Shown one piece after another: positions 15,282 through 23,552 of a stretch of DNA of 64,000 nucleotides. Positions within the stretch are counted from its first letter, which is position 1. The number at the start of each line of letters is the position of its first letter. The translations under genes were made by a program, and so were the position numbers. Below the pieces are notes generated by a model. It saw nothing but the letters and a program-made list of their open reading frames with translations. It ran no database searches and was not told the origin of the DNA. Source of the stretch: Mucilaginibacter tolerans (lineage in GTDB: Bacteria > Bacteroidota > Bacteroidia > Sphingobacteriales > Sphingobacteriaceae); the NCBI RefSeq assembly GCF_030519375.1, contig NZ_JAUMKB010000001.1, forward strand, positions 1 to 64,000. The letters are read 5' to 3'.

Positions 15282-17867
15282 ATGCAAAATAATACCATAA
15301 CGTCGGTCAGCCTGGTTACCCGTAAACAAAAGCAGCAATTGCTGGAAGAGTTTAATGATATCAATACATTCTATACAGCCGACGAGACTATTATAACCCT
15401 GTTTGAAAGGCAGGCGGCACAAAATCCAGATATGAAAATTCTGGCCTTTGACGAGACTGCGCTAACCTATCAGGAACTCAACGAAAAAAGCAACCAACTC
15501 GCTAATTACCTCCGCACCAATTACGATATTAAAGCAGATGACCTGGTTGGCCTGTTGCTCGACCGGAGCGAGTGGATGGTCATAGCCATGCTAGGCGTAC
15601 TCAAATCGGGCGCGGCTTATGTCCCCGTTGATCCTGCCTACCCGGAAGAACGCATTGCCTATATGCTGGAAGACAGCAAGTGCAAAGTAATGATCACCCC
15701 TGGGGAACTTGAGAAGTTTAAACGACAACAAAATAATTACAGCAAACAGAATCTCCCACATATCAGCGGGCTTTCCAATTTAGCCTATGTGATCTACACA
15801 TCCGGCTCAACAGGCAAGCCCAAAGGGGTAATGGTGGAACACGGTAACCTCGCCTGTTTTAATCAAAATCTTACCGAACGTTATGGTTTTAAACCCGGTA
15901 TGAAGCTGGCGGCACTTACCACCTATACATTTGATATTTCCGTATTGGAACTCTTATGTACGTTAAGTATCGGTGTGTATGTGCGGGTGATGGACGAGAT
16001 CGATCCTTCACAGATTGTGGCCCAATTGCGCGACTATCAGATTAATATTTTTCAGCTTACACCTTCGCGCCTTAACCAGCTTACGGCAGCCACTTCAGAC
16101 TACAGCCCATTATCCTGTTTGGATATCCTGATGATTGGTGGCGAGGCCCTACCCGAAAAAATGTATAAGGGCCTGCGCAAGGAATTACAGCACGTGTCGG
16201 TACTTAATGTGTATGGCCCTACCGAGGCGACCATTTGGAGTACATGGTTGCCGATACATGACAGCACTAAAGTTAATATCGGCAAACCACTTATTGGCGA
16301 ATATGTATACATTTTAAATGAGCAGGGACAATTATTGCCTGTGGGCGCGGCCGGAGAGTTGCATATAGCAGGCACGGGCGTAACCAGGGGCTATCTGAAC
16401 CGGCCCGAACTAACCCGGGAAAAGTTTGTGGCCGATCCATTCAAGCCAGGCGAACGCATGTATAAAACAGGTGACATTGGCTGCTGGATGGAGGATGGCA
16501 ATATCGAATGTATGGGCCGGGTTGACGACCAGGTAAAAATACGTGGTTTCCGTATTGAGCTGGATGAGATATCGGCCGTGCTGCAAACGCACAACAAAGT
16601 AAAAGAAGCTGTTGTAATAGCCCGCGTGGTAAGCGGAGAGGAAAAAGAGCTGATAGCCTATACCACCGGAAATGCAAAAGCTGCCGAATTGCGGAATTTC
16701 CTTAAGGAACAACTCCCGGTATACATGGTACCAGCCTACTATGTAAACATCAAAGCGATCCCTTTAACTTCAAATGGCAAAATCGACCGTAAATCGTTGC
16801 CAACACCTAACGAAAGTCATCGCCCTAAACTTAAAAATTCTGCGGCTGCGGCTACCGGTACAGAAAAGAAACTGGCCGAAGCATGGCAGGAAGTTTTGAC
16901 TATAAGCAGTATTGGCATTGACGATAACTTCTTCGACCTTGGTGCAAGCTCTATGGTAGCCATCCGCCTTGTTAATAAGATAAATACCACATCAGGGGCC
17001 AGCTTAACGGTAGCGGCTTTATACCAGCTACCTACCATTCGTCAACTTGCAGAAAAGATAGATTCTAATGCGACTGATGACATAAGCCCTGTTTTACTTT
17101 TGAAAAAAGGTGAAGGAATGCCCATATTTATCTTCCCGCCATGGAGTAGCTATCCAACAATTTTTATTGAGTTTGTTAATAGTTTTAAGGGTAAAAATCC
17201 ACTGTACGGGATTATCTATACAGAAGATACCGAGCATTTCCCCTTTGATACTTTACAGGATTATGCGAAGTATATTATTCTCCATATCACAAAGCTCTAC
17301 CCTGAAGGTCCGTACGGGCTGATTGGCTATAGCATGGGTGCACGGACCATTCTGGAGGTTGCGGTGCAATTGCAGCAGGCCAATCACGAAATAGGGTTAC
17401 TGGCAGCTATAAGTTATTTCCCGGCGTTCCCTTCAAAAGGCGTGTTCCTAAGTCGCCGGATGCGCGATGAGATCAGGGTTTTCAAACACATCAACCTGCG
17501 CAATAAATTCAAATATCTGCATACCCGCATACCTCATCTTCTGAAATTGGCGGTTAAAGGGGAAAAAGAAGGGCAGGATGTAAAAGTAGATATCGAAACG
17601 CAGAAGAAGGTTTTGGCCTTACACGAGACCTACGAACCTGCATCGAAGTATAATGGCAACGTGATTTTGATCTACGAATCGAGCCCCGATGGCCACCCTT
17701 CAGAATATCAAAAGGTTCAGGTTTATCGTAATTCGATCTTCAAAAGATTATGGGCCAAACAGATCAACGGGCATGTCCTGGTTAATATAGTCGACACGAA
17801 GCACGTTGATTTCTTCAAGCTTCCTGTAGCGAAAAAAGTTGCAGGCATTATTGAATCGTTTTTGTAG
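15282..17867 (+). CDS. Single-module NRPS: adenylation - carrier - thioesterase
   Basis: An 861-residue cytoplasmic synthetase. The adenylation domain (about 18-505) has all core motifs: YTSGSTGKPKGVMVEH, YGPTEATIW, YKTGDIG, GRVDDQVKIRGFRIE and NGKIDRKSLP. By alignment with GrsA from memory the specificity residues read D-I-L-Q-M-G-V-I-W (the first Asp is D218), very close to the known glycine code. The carrier domain (about 530-595) has phosphopantetheine Ser557 in FFDLGASSM. The thioesterase (about 610-861) has Ser684 in GYSMG and a late His. There is no condensation domain, and no partner synthetase or phosphopantetheinyl transferase nearby. The product is unknown. Confidence 0.92.
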   Translation: MQNNTITSVSLVTRKQKQQLLEEFNDINTFYTADETIITLFERQAAQNPDMKILAFDETALTYQELNEKSNQLANYLRTNYDIKADDLVGLLLDRSEWMVIAMLGVLKSGAAYVPVDPAYPEERIAYMLEDSKCKVMITPGELEKFKRQQNNYSKQNLPHISGLSNLAYVIYTSGSTGKPKGVMVEHGNLACFNQNLTERYGFKPGMKLAALTTYTFDISVLELLCTLSIGVYVRVMDEIDPSQIVAQLRDYQINIFQLTPSRLNQLTAATSDYSPLSCLDILMIGGEALPEKMYKGLRKELQHVSVLNVYGPTEATIWSTWLPIHDSTKVNIGKPLIGEYVYILNEQGQLLPVGAAGELHIAGTGVTRGYLNRPELTREKFVADPFKPGERMYKTGDIGCWMEDGNIECMGRVDDQVKIRGFRIELDEISAVLQTHNKVKEAVVIARVVSGEEKELIAYTTGNAKAAELRNFLKEQLPVYMVPAYYVNIKAIPLTSNGKIDRKSLPTPNESHRPKLKNSAAAATGTEKKLAEAWQEVLTISSIGIDDNFFDLGASSMVAIRLVNKINTTSGASLTVAALYQLPTIRQLAEKIDSNATDDISPVLLLKKGEGMPIFIFPPWSSYPTIFIEFVNSFKGKNPLYGIIYTEDTEHFPFDTLQDYAKYIILHITKLYPEGPYGLIGYSMGARTILEVAVQLQQANHEIGLLAAISYFPAFPSKGVFLSRRMRDEIRVFKHINLRNKFKYLHTRIPHLLKLAVKGEKEGQDVKVDIETQKKVLALHETYEPASKYNGNVILIYESSPDGHPSEYQKVQVYRNSIFKRLWAKQINGHVLVNIVDTKHVDFFKLPVAKKVAGIIESFL

Positions 17868-17884
17868 AACCTCTACTACAGCAG

Positions 17885-18742
17885 TTATCTATTCTGCTCA
17901 AAACTCTCCCGGTACTTTTTGAGTGCACGGATAATGGATTGCACAATTTCAGACTGCCCCTCAGCGGAGTTAAGATAAGCCTCGTCTTTGGGATTATTGA
18001 TAAAGCCCGTTTCTATCAGTACAGCCGGCATGGCGCTTTGCTGTAACACCAGTACCCCCTGCTCCTTCACCCCTAAACTGTGGCGGCCGTCTTCTTTTTT
18101 AAATTCATGGTTTACCAGGTCGGCAAAGTGAATACACTCTTTACGGTATTTCTGCTGAAAATTACTCAGGACAATAGTATTGATAGCGCTGTTCTCGCCA
18201 TAACCATTGTACTTGGTCTTATAGTCTTTCTCAATAAATATGGATGCATTTTCCCGAAGCGCTTCAAATTGTTCACTCGCGCGGTGGTATCCGTAAACCA
18301 ACAATAATACGCCCCGTTCGGTGCTCACTTTTTCAGGCGATGCATTACAATGGATCGAGATAAACAGATTGCCCTTATGCTCGCTGGCAATAGCATCCCG
18401 GCGGTGCAATTCAATAAACTCATCGGTAGTACGCGTCATTACTGTATTCAGCGACGGCATTTGCTCGTTCAGCGCTGCCCGAAGTTTCTTGGCAATGGTC
18501 AGTGTAACATTTTTTTCTTTAGACCAGGCCCCGTGTGCACCCGGATCTTTACCCCCATGCCCAGGGTCGATGATAATGGTTTTGAACTTGAAAGCTGGCG
18601 CAGCACTATTCGCAGCCGGGGCTTTTTTATGGCGATGTTTCTTTTTAACCTGCTGTGAAAAAGCTGGTTGACAAAGTGTTATAATGATGATAAAACTTAG
18701 AAACGAAAATATCTTGCAGATGGCACAGTAATGTATAGTCAT
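17885..18742 (-). CDS. N-acetylmuramoyl-L-alanine amidase (Amidase_3)
   Basis: A 285-residue periplasmic zinc amidase that cuts the amide bond between MurNAc and the stem peptide. A hydrophobic signal (residues about 10-30) and a basic linker precede the catalytic domain. IIIDPGHGGKDPGAHG carries the first His ligand, FIELHRRDAIAS the Glu, and FISIHCNAS the second His. PAVLIETGFINNPKDE holds the catalytic Glu. Length and order match AmiC-type enzymes without an AMIN domain. It converges with the NRPS gene, 17 bases apart, with no clear terminator between. Confidence 0.93.
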   Translation of the reverse strand: MTIHYCAICKIFSFLSFIIIITLCQPAFSQQVKKKHRHKKAPAANSAAPAFKFKTIIIDPGHGGKDPGAHGAWSKEKNVTLTIAKKLRAALNEQMPSLNTVMTRTTDEFIELHRRDAIASEHKGNLFISIHCNASPEKVSTERGVLLLVYGYHRASEQFEALRENASIFIEKDYKTKYNGYGENSAINTIVLSNFQQKYRKECIHFADLVNHEFKKEDGRHSLGVKEQGVLVLQQSAMPAVLIETGFINNPKDEAYLNSAEGQSEIVQSIIRALKKYRESFEQNR

Positions 18743-18880
18743 ACCAATTTGGGTGCAATTTTAATCAATAAGCGTCTTATAGCTATTATGTTTTCGTTAA
18801 AAAAATAAAATCGGGTTGACTTCCTCATCCAAAAAATTCCTTCCCGCAAAGCAACCGTAAACTGAAGTACGGCGTAACCT

Positions 18881-18900
18881 ATGTAAAATACCTGTTACAA
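18881..18900 (+). promoter_or_regulatory. Shared motif, copy 1 (ATGTAAAA-N3-CTGTTACAA)
   Basis: First of three copies in front of three successive plus-strand genes. It ends 51 bases before the ATG at 18952. Invariant core in all copies: ATGTAAAA, four variable bases, TGTTAC. Confidence 0.5.
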
Positions 18901-18951
18901 AGCAGACATAAAACTAAACAAACATTATAAAAACTAAAACTTTAAGCAAGT

Positions 18952-19716
18952 ATGAGAACATTTAGAACAGGCATCTTTGCCGCGATGGTATTGACGTTAA
19001 CTGGATTGGCGGCATGCAAAAAATCAGGAAATTCACCATCATCAAAAACATCACAATTATCATTTCAATTGCAGGCCGATAATGCTACCTCAAATCTGGC
19101 TGCATCCAATACAGGCGGAAACTTATCAACCAATTCAACTTTCCAAAGCATCCCCGGGCTCACTTTTACAAGCGCTATTGCTAACATCAGCAGGTTTAAA
19201 CTAGAAGCCAAGAGAAATGGCGTTGAAATAGAAGTCACCTCAAAAAATCTTTCTAATGTTGATCTGTTTTCCATCGATCCGGCAGTTACCAGCGTTACCC
19301 TGGATACCGGCGTTTACCGGGAGATTGAAATCAAAGTGGAGTTAAAGCACACCACTGATACTTCCGCACTCCCACTAAAACTTAAAGGGACATTTACCAA
19401 TAGTGGCGGCACAACGATACCGATAGAGTTTGACCTCAACTCAGATGCCGTAATTAAAGCCGAGGCTGAAAATATTGATGTAAACAGTACCATTAATTTT
19501 GTTGCTCTGGTACATCTTCACCTCAATAAATTAGAGGCTGGTATTGTAGCAACAGACCTGGCTAACGCTACTCAGACTAATGGCGTCATCATCATCAGTC
19601 CCACTTCCAACACCAGCATTTACAATAAAGTATTGGCTAACCTGGCAGGCTGTGGTGAGAGCGAGTTTAAAGAACACCACAAAGACGGAAGCGACGATGG
19701 TGAAGGTCATCATTAA
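18952..19716 (+). CDS. Lipoprotein, paralog A (DUF4382-like)
   Basis: A 254-residue lipoprotein (signal with lipobox LAAC, Cys22). The mature domain is beta-rich, with SQLSFQLQADNAT at the start, NVDLFSIDPAVTSVTLDTGVYREIEIKVEL in pieces around residues 103-128, and VNSTINFVALVHLHLNKLEAG. The layout recalls DUF4382, but this is a weak likeness. The C-terminus ends CGESEFKEHH and then a His/Asp-rich tail. The gene at 20055 is a clear paralog with the same block order and the same CxxxEF[KR]E ending. Function is unknown. Confidence 0.7.
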   Translation: MRTFRTGIFAAMVLTLTGLAACKKSGNSPSSKTSQLSFQLQADNATSNLAASNTGGNLSTNSTFQSIPGLTFTSAIANISRFKLEAKRNGVEIEVTSKNLSNVDLFSIDPAVTSVTLDTGVYREIEIKVELKHTTDTSALPLKLKGTFTNSGGTTIPIEFDLNSDAVIKAEAENIDVNSTINFVALVHLHLNKLEAGIVATDLANATQTNGVIIISPTSNTSIYNKVLANLAGCGESEFKEHHKDGSDDGEGHH

Positions 19717-19802
19717 ATATCGCACAATTGAGGCAACCGGATACTGATATAAATCGTAATTATTATGGTTGAACGCTAATGGCACGACTGTCATTAATTA
19801 TG

Positions 19803-19853
19803 CGGCAGGGGTGAGAGGTTTATTGTGGTTCATAGTGGCCCCTGCCGTTTTTT
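19803..19853 (+). terminator. Terminator after lipoprotein A
   Basis: Arms CGGCAGGGG / CCCCTGCCG (19803-19811 and 19839-19847) with a long loop, followed by a T run. Confidence 0.75.
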
Positions 19854-20011
19854 CCCTCCCCTATACCTCAGCTTAACAAGCAATTATATATCAATTAGTT
19901 ACCTGCAAATTATTCAATCAAATTCAAAACTCAAATCTTAACAGTTTCTTTTAACGAGTTGTTAAAAAAATTTCAAAACATTTTTCATTATAATCTGTAG
20001 ATTTATGTACA

Positions 20012-20031
20012 ATGTAAAAAATCTGTTACAA
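20012..20031 (+). promoter_or_regulatory. Shared motif, copy 2
   Basis: Same pattern as 18881-18900; 17 of 20 bases are identical. It ends 23 bases before the ATG at 20055. Confidence 0.5.
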
Positions 20032-20054
20032 TAACCAATTGTAAAACCAAAACT

Positions 20055-20774
20055 ATGAAAACAGTCAGAACCAGCATTATTGCGGCTTTAGTGCTCGCAA
20101 TAATATCATTTGCTGCGTGTAAAAAGGGGAGCAACAAATCATCGGTAGTGCCGTCGTCGACGGCAAAATTATCGTTCCAAATGAAGGCGACCAACGCCAC
20201 TCTTGCCAGCTTGCCGGCAGACTCAACTTCAATAATTGCAGGATTAACATGGACCGCGGGCACTGCAAATATCGGCAAATTTGCATTTGAAGCCGCAAGA
20301 AGCGGAGTATCCATCAACATTTTTTCGCATAACCTGACCAACGTTGATCTTTTTGCGCTAACACCGCTGCAAACCTATGTAACCCTTGATACGGGGGTTT
20401 ACAAAGAAATTGAGATTACCGCTTTTCTGGAAAGTACAGATACTATTCCACCGTTAAAATTAAGCGGCACTTTTCTTAACGATAGTTCAAAAACCGTTCC
20501 TATCGAATTTGATCTGAGCGGCCACGCAACTGTAAAAGTCGAAGAAAAGAATGTCGATATTAACGGTACCACAGACTATACCGCACTTCTGGATATGCAA
20601 CTGAACAGGCTAACCAAGGGTGTCACTGCAGATGATCTGAATAAAGCAACATTAACAAATGGATCGATCATTATCAGCAAGACATCCAACACCGCACTTT
20701 ATTGGAAAATGAGATCAAACATTGCCCGTTGCGGATGGGGCGAATTCAGAGAATGGCGGCGTGATCATGATTGA
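20055..20774 (+). CDS. Lipoprotein, paralog B (DUF4382-like)
   Basis: A 239-residue lipoprotein (lipobox FAAC, Cys22) and a tandem paralog of 18952-19716. Shared blocks are AKLSFQMKATNAT, IPGLT versus IAGLTWT, NVDLFALTPLQTYVTLDTGVYKEIEI and VPIEFDLSGHA. The end is CGWGEFREWRRDHD in place of the His-rich tail of paralog A. Retention of the CxxxEF[KR]E end in both suggests a function for it. The role is unknown. It has its own upstream motif and its own terminator, so the pair are separate transcription units rather than one operon. Confidence 0.7.
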   Translation: MKTVRTSIIAALVLAIISFAACKKGSNKSSVVPSSTAKLSFQMKATNATLASLPADSTSIIAGLTWTAGTANIGKFAFEAARSGVSINIFSHNLTNVDLFALTPLQTYVTLDTGVYKEIEITAFLESTDTIPPLKLSGTFLNDSSKTVPIEFDLSGHATVKVEEKNVDINGTTDYTALLDMQLNRLTKGVTADDLNKATLTNGSIIISKTSNTALYWKMRSNIARCGWGEFREWRRDHD

Positions 20775-20794
20775 GTCACCTCTAATCTAACTTT

Positions 20795-20824
20795 AACGGC
20801 AGGATCCCCACCTGCCGTTTTTTG
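20795..20824 (+). terminator. Terminator after lipoprotein B
   Basis: Arms AACGGCAGG / CCTGCCGTT with a seven-base loop, then a T run; 20 bases after the stop. Confidence 0.85.
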
Positions 20825-20859
20825 TTTGTCAACACCCCAATAGAGGAGATTTTTTCCAT

Positions 20860-20879
20860 ATGTAAAATTTGTGTTACCC
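20860..20879 (+). promoter_or_regulatory. Shared motif, copy 3
   Basis: ATGTAAAA-TTT-GTGTTACCC, third copy of the motif, 108 bases before the small membrane protein start at 20988. Confidence 0.45.
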
Positions 20880-20987
20880 AAATTGGGGAAATTATTAAGC
20901 AGCTCATCTTTTGTGCTTTGCGAAAACATCCAAAACAGCAATGGCACTCTTATTGCCTTGATAATCACAAAACTAAATTATTGTCCC

Positions 20988-21140
20988 ATGAGAAAAATAA
21001 AGCAATCTTTTGAGGAGTTGGTTGCAGGCGAGCCACGGAAAGAACACTACGTAGTTGTGTGGTCCGTTATTGGTGTTACAGCAATTTCCGTTGGTATATG
21101 TATAACGGTGGTTTCCATGGTCTTTCACCTTTGGAAATAA
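20988..21140 (+). CDS. Small single-pass membrane protein
   Basis: A 50-residue protein starting at the ATG at 20988. Residues 1-20 are polar (KQSFEELVAGEPRKEH). Residues about 21-47 form one hydrophobic helix (VVVWSVIGVTAISVGICI and on). I do not recognise it. It lies 210 bases after paralog B and has the third copy of the motif shared with both lipoprotein genes, so it may belong to the same regulon. Confidence 0.5.
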   Translation: MRKIKQSFEELVAGEPRKEHYVVVWSVIGVTAISVGICITVVSMVFHLWK

Positions 21141-21190
21141 CAAAAAACAATTTAATCTTTTAACCTGAGATCTTATAAACATCAAAACAA

Positions 21191-21215
21191 AAGGGCCCTT
21201 TCCGGGCCCTCTGTT
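21191..21215 (-). terminator. Terminator of the carboxylesterase gene
   Basis: Arms AGGGCCC / GGGCCCT (21192-21198 and 21204-21210). On the minus strand a TTTTGTTTT tract follows, 45 bases after the esterase stop. It may also serve the small plus-strand gene. Confidence 0.7.
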
Positions 21216-21254
21216 AACCTTTATCTAAGCGTGAAAATCATCACTGCTCATTTA

Positions 21255-22817
21255 CTATTTTTCTGTTTTTGACAATAAAAACGCAAGCCCGTCTTTATCT
21301 GGCAGCGTTTTAGTTGTTGATTTTGCATCAAAAGCCTTTATCTTATAACCGGTAGTATTATATTTTGGCCATTGAGGTAATCCCGATCCGTTAGGGTTTC
21401 CGGTTTTGATAAAGTTTACCCAATAGCCCGACATCAATTTGGCCAGTTCCCTATCAGCAGGCTCAAATGGCCGGTTATTCAAAAACTTCAGGTTATCCAG
21501 CATATAAGGTACTTCAGCGGTGTGGAACGCACCATACTTTTTCATATCGCCTTCGGCAGGTACTTTACGGTCGAAGTTGTACACATACACTGGCGAATTG
21601 ATAGACTTGCTTTGCAGGGCAGCCCACTTAAATCCAGCCACGGCGAACACCTGGTCGCGTGAAAGTTTTGTTTGCGAGGCCTTAGCTTCTTCTTCAGTTT
21701 CAGCCGGGAAATACTTCAAAAAAGTTTCGGCATCTGCACCATATTGTGATCGAGCCTGCTTTTTAAAATCCTCCTTGCTCTTGGTCGGCCCGCCAAATTC
21801 ATCGTCGTTCCACCCGGTAATCAATGCAACGTGGTTTTGTTTATTGGCCGCGAAAATATCAGCTACCGCTTCGGGTAATACATATCCATCTACTATCGGC
21901 GCAAATCGTCCCTGGAATTTCTTCAGCACTTCTTCTGCCGGCATGGCCCGCATTTCTGCCAAGGTTTTTGCACCTGCCTTCTCTGCCAGTTTTGAACCCT
22001 GTTCTTCAGCTGACTGTAATGTACTGGATACAAGTAATGGATTTTTCACAACCAGCGAGCCGCTCTCAGCAATAGCCCTGTTAAACAAGCCTTTTGTCAA
22101 TGGCGATGCCACCAGGCTATTCACACTCATGGAGCCGGCCGATTGACCGCCAATAGTTACATTATTCGGGTCGCCGCCAAAGGCGGTAATATTTCGTTTT
22201 ACCCATTTCAGGGCCGCTATTTGGTCGAGCAGGGCATAATTTCCGGATGCTTTGCCACCAGCTTCTTTGGTCAATTCAGGATGTGCCAAAAACCCAAACG
22301 CTCCTACCCTGTAATTAATCGAAACAAACACAATACCTTTCTTCGCCATCGCCTCGCCGTCATATATCGGGCAGGCACTGCCACCGCTGGTAAATCCTCC
22401 GCCATATATCCACACAAACACTGCACGTTTATCTGCTTTGGTTTTAGCGCCCGTCCACACATTCAGGTACAGGCAATCCTCGCTTATGGGCGCCTCAGGT
22501 ATCAAAAATTCTGAGGTGTATACCATAAACGGCGTCGGTTTGGCTTGCATAGGGCTTGCGCTAAACGAGGTACATTTTCTTACGCCCTTCCAATGTATAG
22601 CAGGCTGGGGCGCTTTCCAGCGCAGGTCGCCAACCGGTGGCGCGGCGAACGGAATACCTTTATAAGCAGTTATTTCACCGCTTTTTGCACCCGAAACCAG
22701 CCCGGCCTCGGTAGGAACCACTGCCAAAAAATTGGCTTTATTCACGTTGAAAGAATAACAAATAACAGACGCCGCAAGCATGGCTGCGCCCAATGCAATT
22801 TTCAATTGTTTCTTCAT
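21255..22817 (-). CDS. Secreted type-B carboxylesterase
   Basis: A 520-residue alpha/beta hydrolase of the carboxylesterase/lipase type B family, cutting carboxylic esters in the periplasm or outside. A signal peptide (residues about 1-23) is followed by the family signature SEDCLYLNVW, the oxyanion loop VWIYGGGFTSGG, and the nucleophile Ser in TIGGQSAGSMSVN. The acid is probably in the GWNDDEFGG region and the catalytic His in GAFHTAEVPYM. Length is normal. It is monocistronic with its own terminator. Substrate is unknown. Confidence 0.93.
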   Translation of the reverse strand: MKKQLKIALGAAMLAASVICYSFNVNKANFLAVVPTEAGLVSGAKSGEITAYKGIPFAAPPVGDLRWKAPQPAIHWKGVRKCTSFSASPMQAKPTPFMVYTSEFLIPEAPISEDCLYLNVWTGAKTKADKRAVFVWIYGGGFTSGGSACPIYDGEAMAKKGIVFVSINYRVGAFGFLAHPELTKEAGGKASGNYALLDQIAALKWVKRNITAFGGDPNNVTIGGQSAGSMSVNSLVASPLTKGLFNRAIAESGSLVVKNPLLVSSTLQSAEEQGSKLAEKAGAKTLAEMRAMPAEEVLKKFQGRFAPIVDGYVLPEAVADIFAANKQNHVALITGWNDDEFGGPTKSKEDFKKQARSQYGADAETFLKYFPAETEEEAKASQTKLSRDQVFAVAGFKWAALQSKSINSPVYVYNFDRKVPAEGDMKKYGAFHTAEVPYMLDNLKFLNNRPFEPADRELAKLMSGYWVNFIKTGNPNGSGLPQWPKYNTTGYKIKAFDAKSTTKTLPDKDGLAFLLSKTEK

Positions 22818-22890
22818 AAGCAGGGAATGAATATTTGGTTTGTGTCGGTTTGACGCAATCTAATATTTGTTTGGCGGAAATCAAAATTTG

Positions 22891-22990
22891 GGAAGTTGAT
22901 TGAGTTAGATTCAGTTGAATGGTTGATTAGGTTAAAAATGCAAACTATTCATAACTCAATCGAACATAATCAACTCAATTAACCATTCAC
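22891..22990. repeat. Imperfect inverted repeat, GTT-rich and AAC-rich arms (copy a)
   Basis: The left part (GTTGAATGGTTGATTAGGTT, from 22914) is complementary with mismatches to the right part (about 22951-22990, AACTCAA and TTAACCATTCAC). One of several intergenic elements with the same layout in this window. Confidence 0.45.
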
Positions 22991-23053
22991 CTATATTTTC
23001 TCCCATATATTTTTTAGTTTGGTGGCTGATTTCTTCAGAACCAATTTTAGATC

Positions 23054-23539
23054 ATGGAAAATAACCGCAACAGCATTGTTTCTTCTATCTTGAATTTTTT
23101 ATTACAGCTATTAGGTGTTGCTTTATTTTATTGGGTATTGATATATACTACCATCTATTATTGGTTAAGTGGGTTCTTATACAGGATAGCAAAAGTGCGC
23201 TATGAAGCCGGCCCTAACTTCACAAAAGAGCTTTATTTAATACTGCTGATATTCACGATATTTTGTTACCTGGCAAATCGCTTCCTGCTCGATGTTTATC
23301 ACCGTAATACAGCCAAACAATTCATAATCTCGACTATTGCCGACTACCTGATCTGGCCGTTACAGCTTTTCATCATGATGTTTTGGGCCAATACGCACAT
23401 GGTTAGCGTAGTAGATGATATCACCACACTGTTGAATGTATATGTGCTGACCGGGTTGCTGATAGTAAAAAATATAATTGCAGTAATGCTGATCAACAAA
23501 AACGATAATATCAGCGCTAAAACAAAAGCGGTTAAATAA
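23054..23539 (+). CDS. Multi-pass membrane protein of unknown function
   Basis: A 161-residue protein with about four hydrophobic helices (around residues 10-35, 58-80, 92-112 and 125-147). There is no signature motif that I recognise, and no catalytic residues can be proposed. A short Lys-rich tail ends the protein. It converges with the histidine kinase gene at a 13-base distance; no shared role is evident. Confidence 0.6.
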   Translation: MENNRNSIVSSILNFLLQLLGVALFYWVLIYTTIYYWLSGFLYRIAKVRYEAGPNFTKELYLILLIFTIFCYLANRFLLDVYHRNTAKQFIISTIADYLIWPLQLFIMMFWANTHMVSVVDDITTLLNVYVLTGLLIVKNIIAVMLINKNDNISAKTKAVK

Positions 23540-23552
23540 CCAAAGGAAGAAA

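Larger units (their letters stand above)
19717..20054 (+). other. Intergenic region between the two paralogous lipoprotein genes
   Basis: Contains the terminator of the first gene (19803-19853) and the second copy of the shared upstream motif (20012-20031). The remaining bases are AT-rich with no coding frame. Confidence 0.5.

Noticed and set aside
15282..17867. A full natural-product gene cluster around the NRPS
   Set aside because: Neighbours (Gfo/Idh, DUF5996, amidase) are ordinary and on the opposite strand; no C domain, PPTase, transporter or tailoring gene is near.
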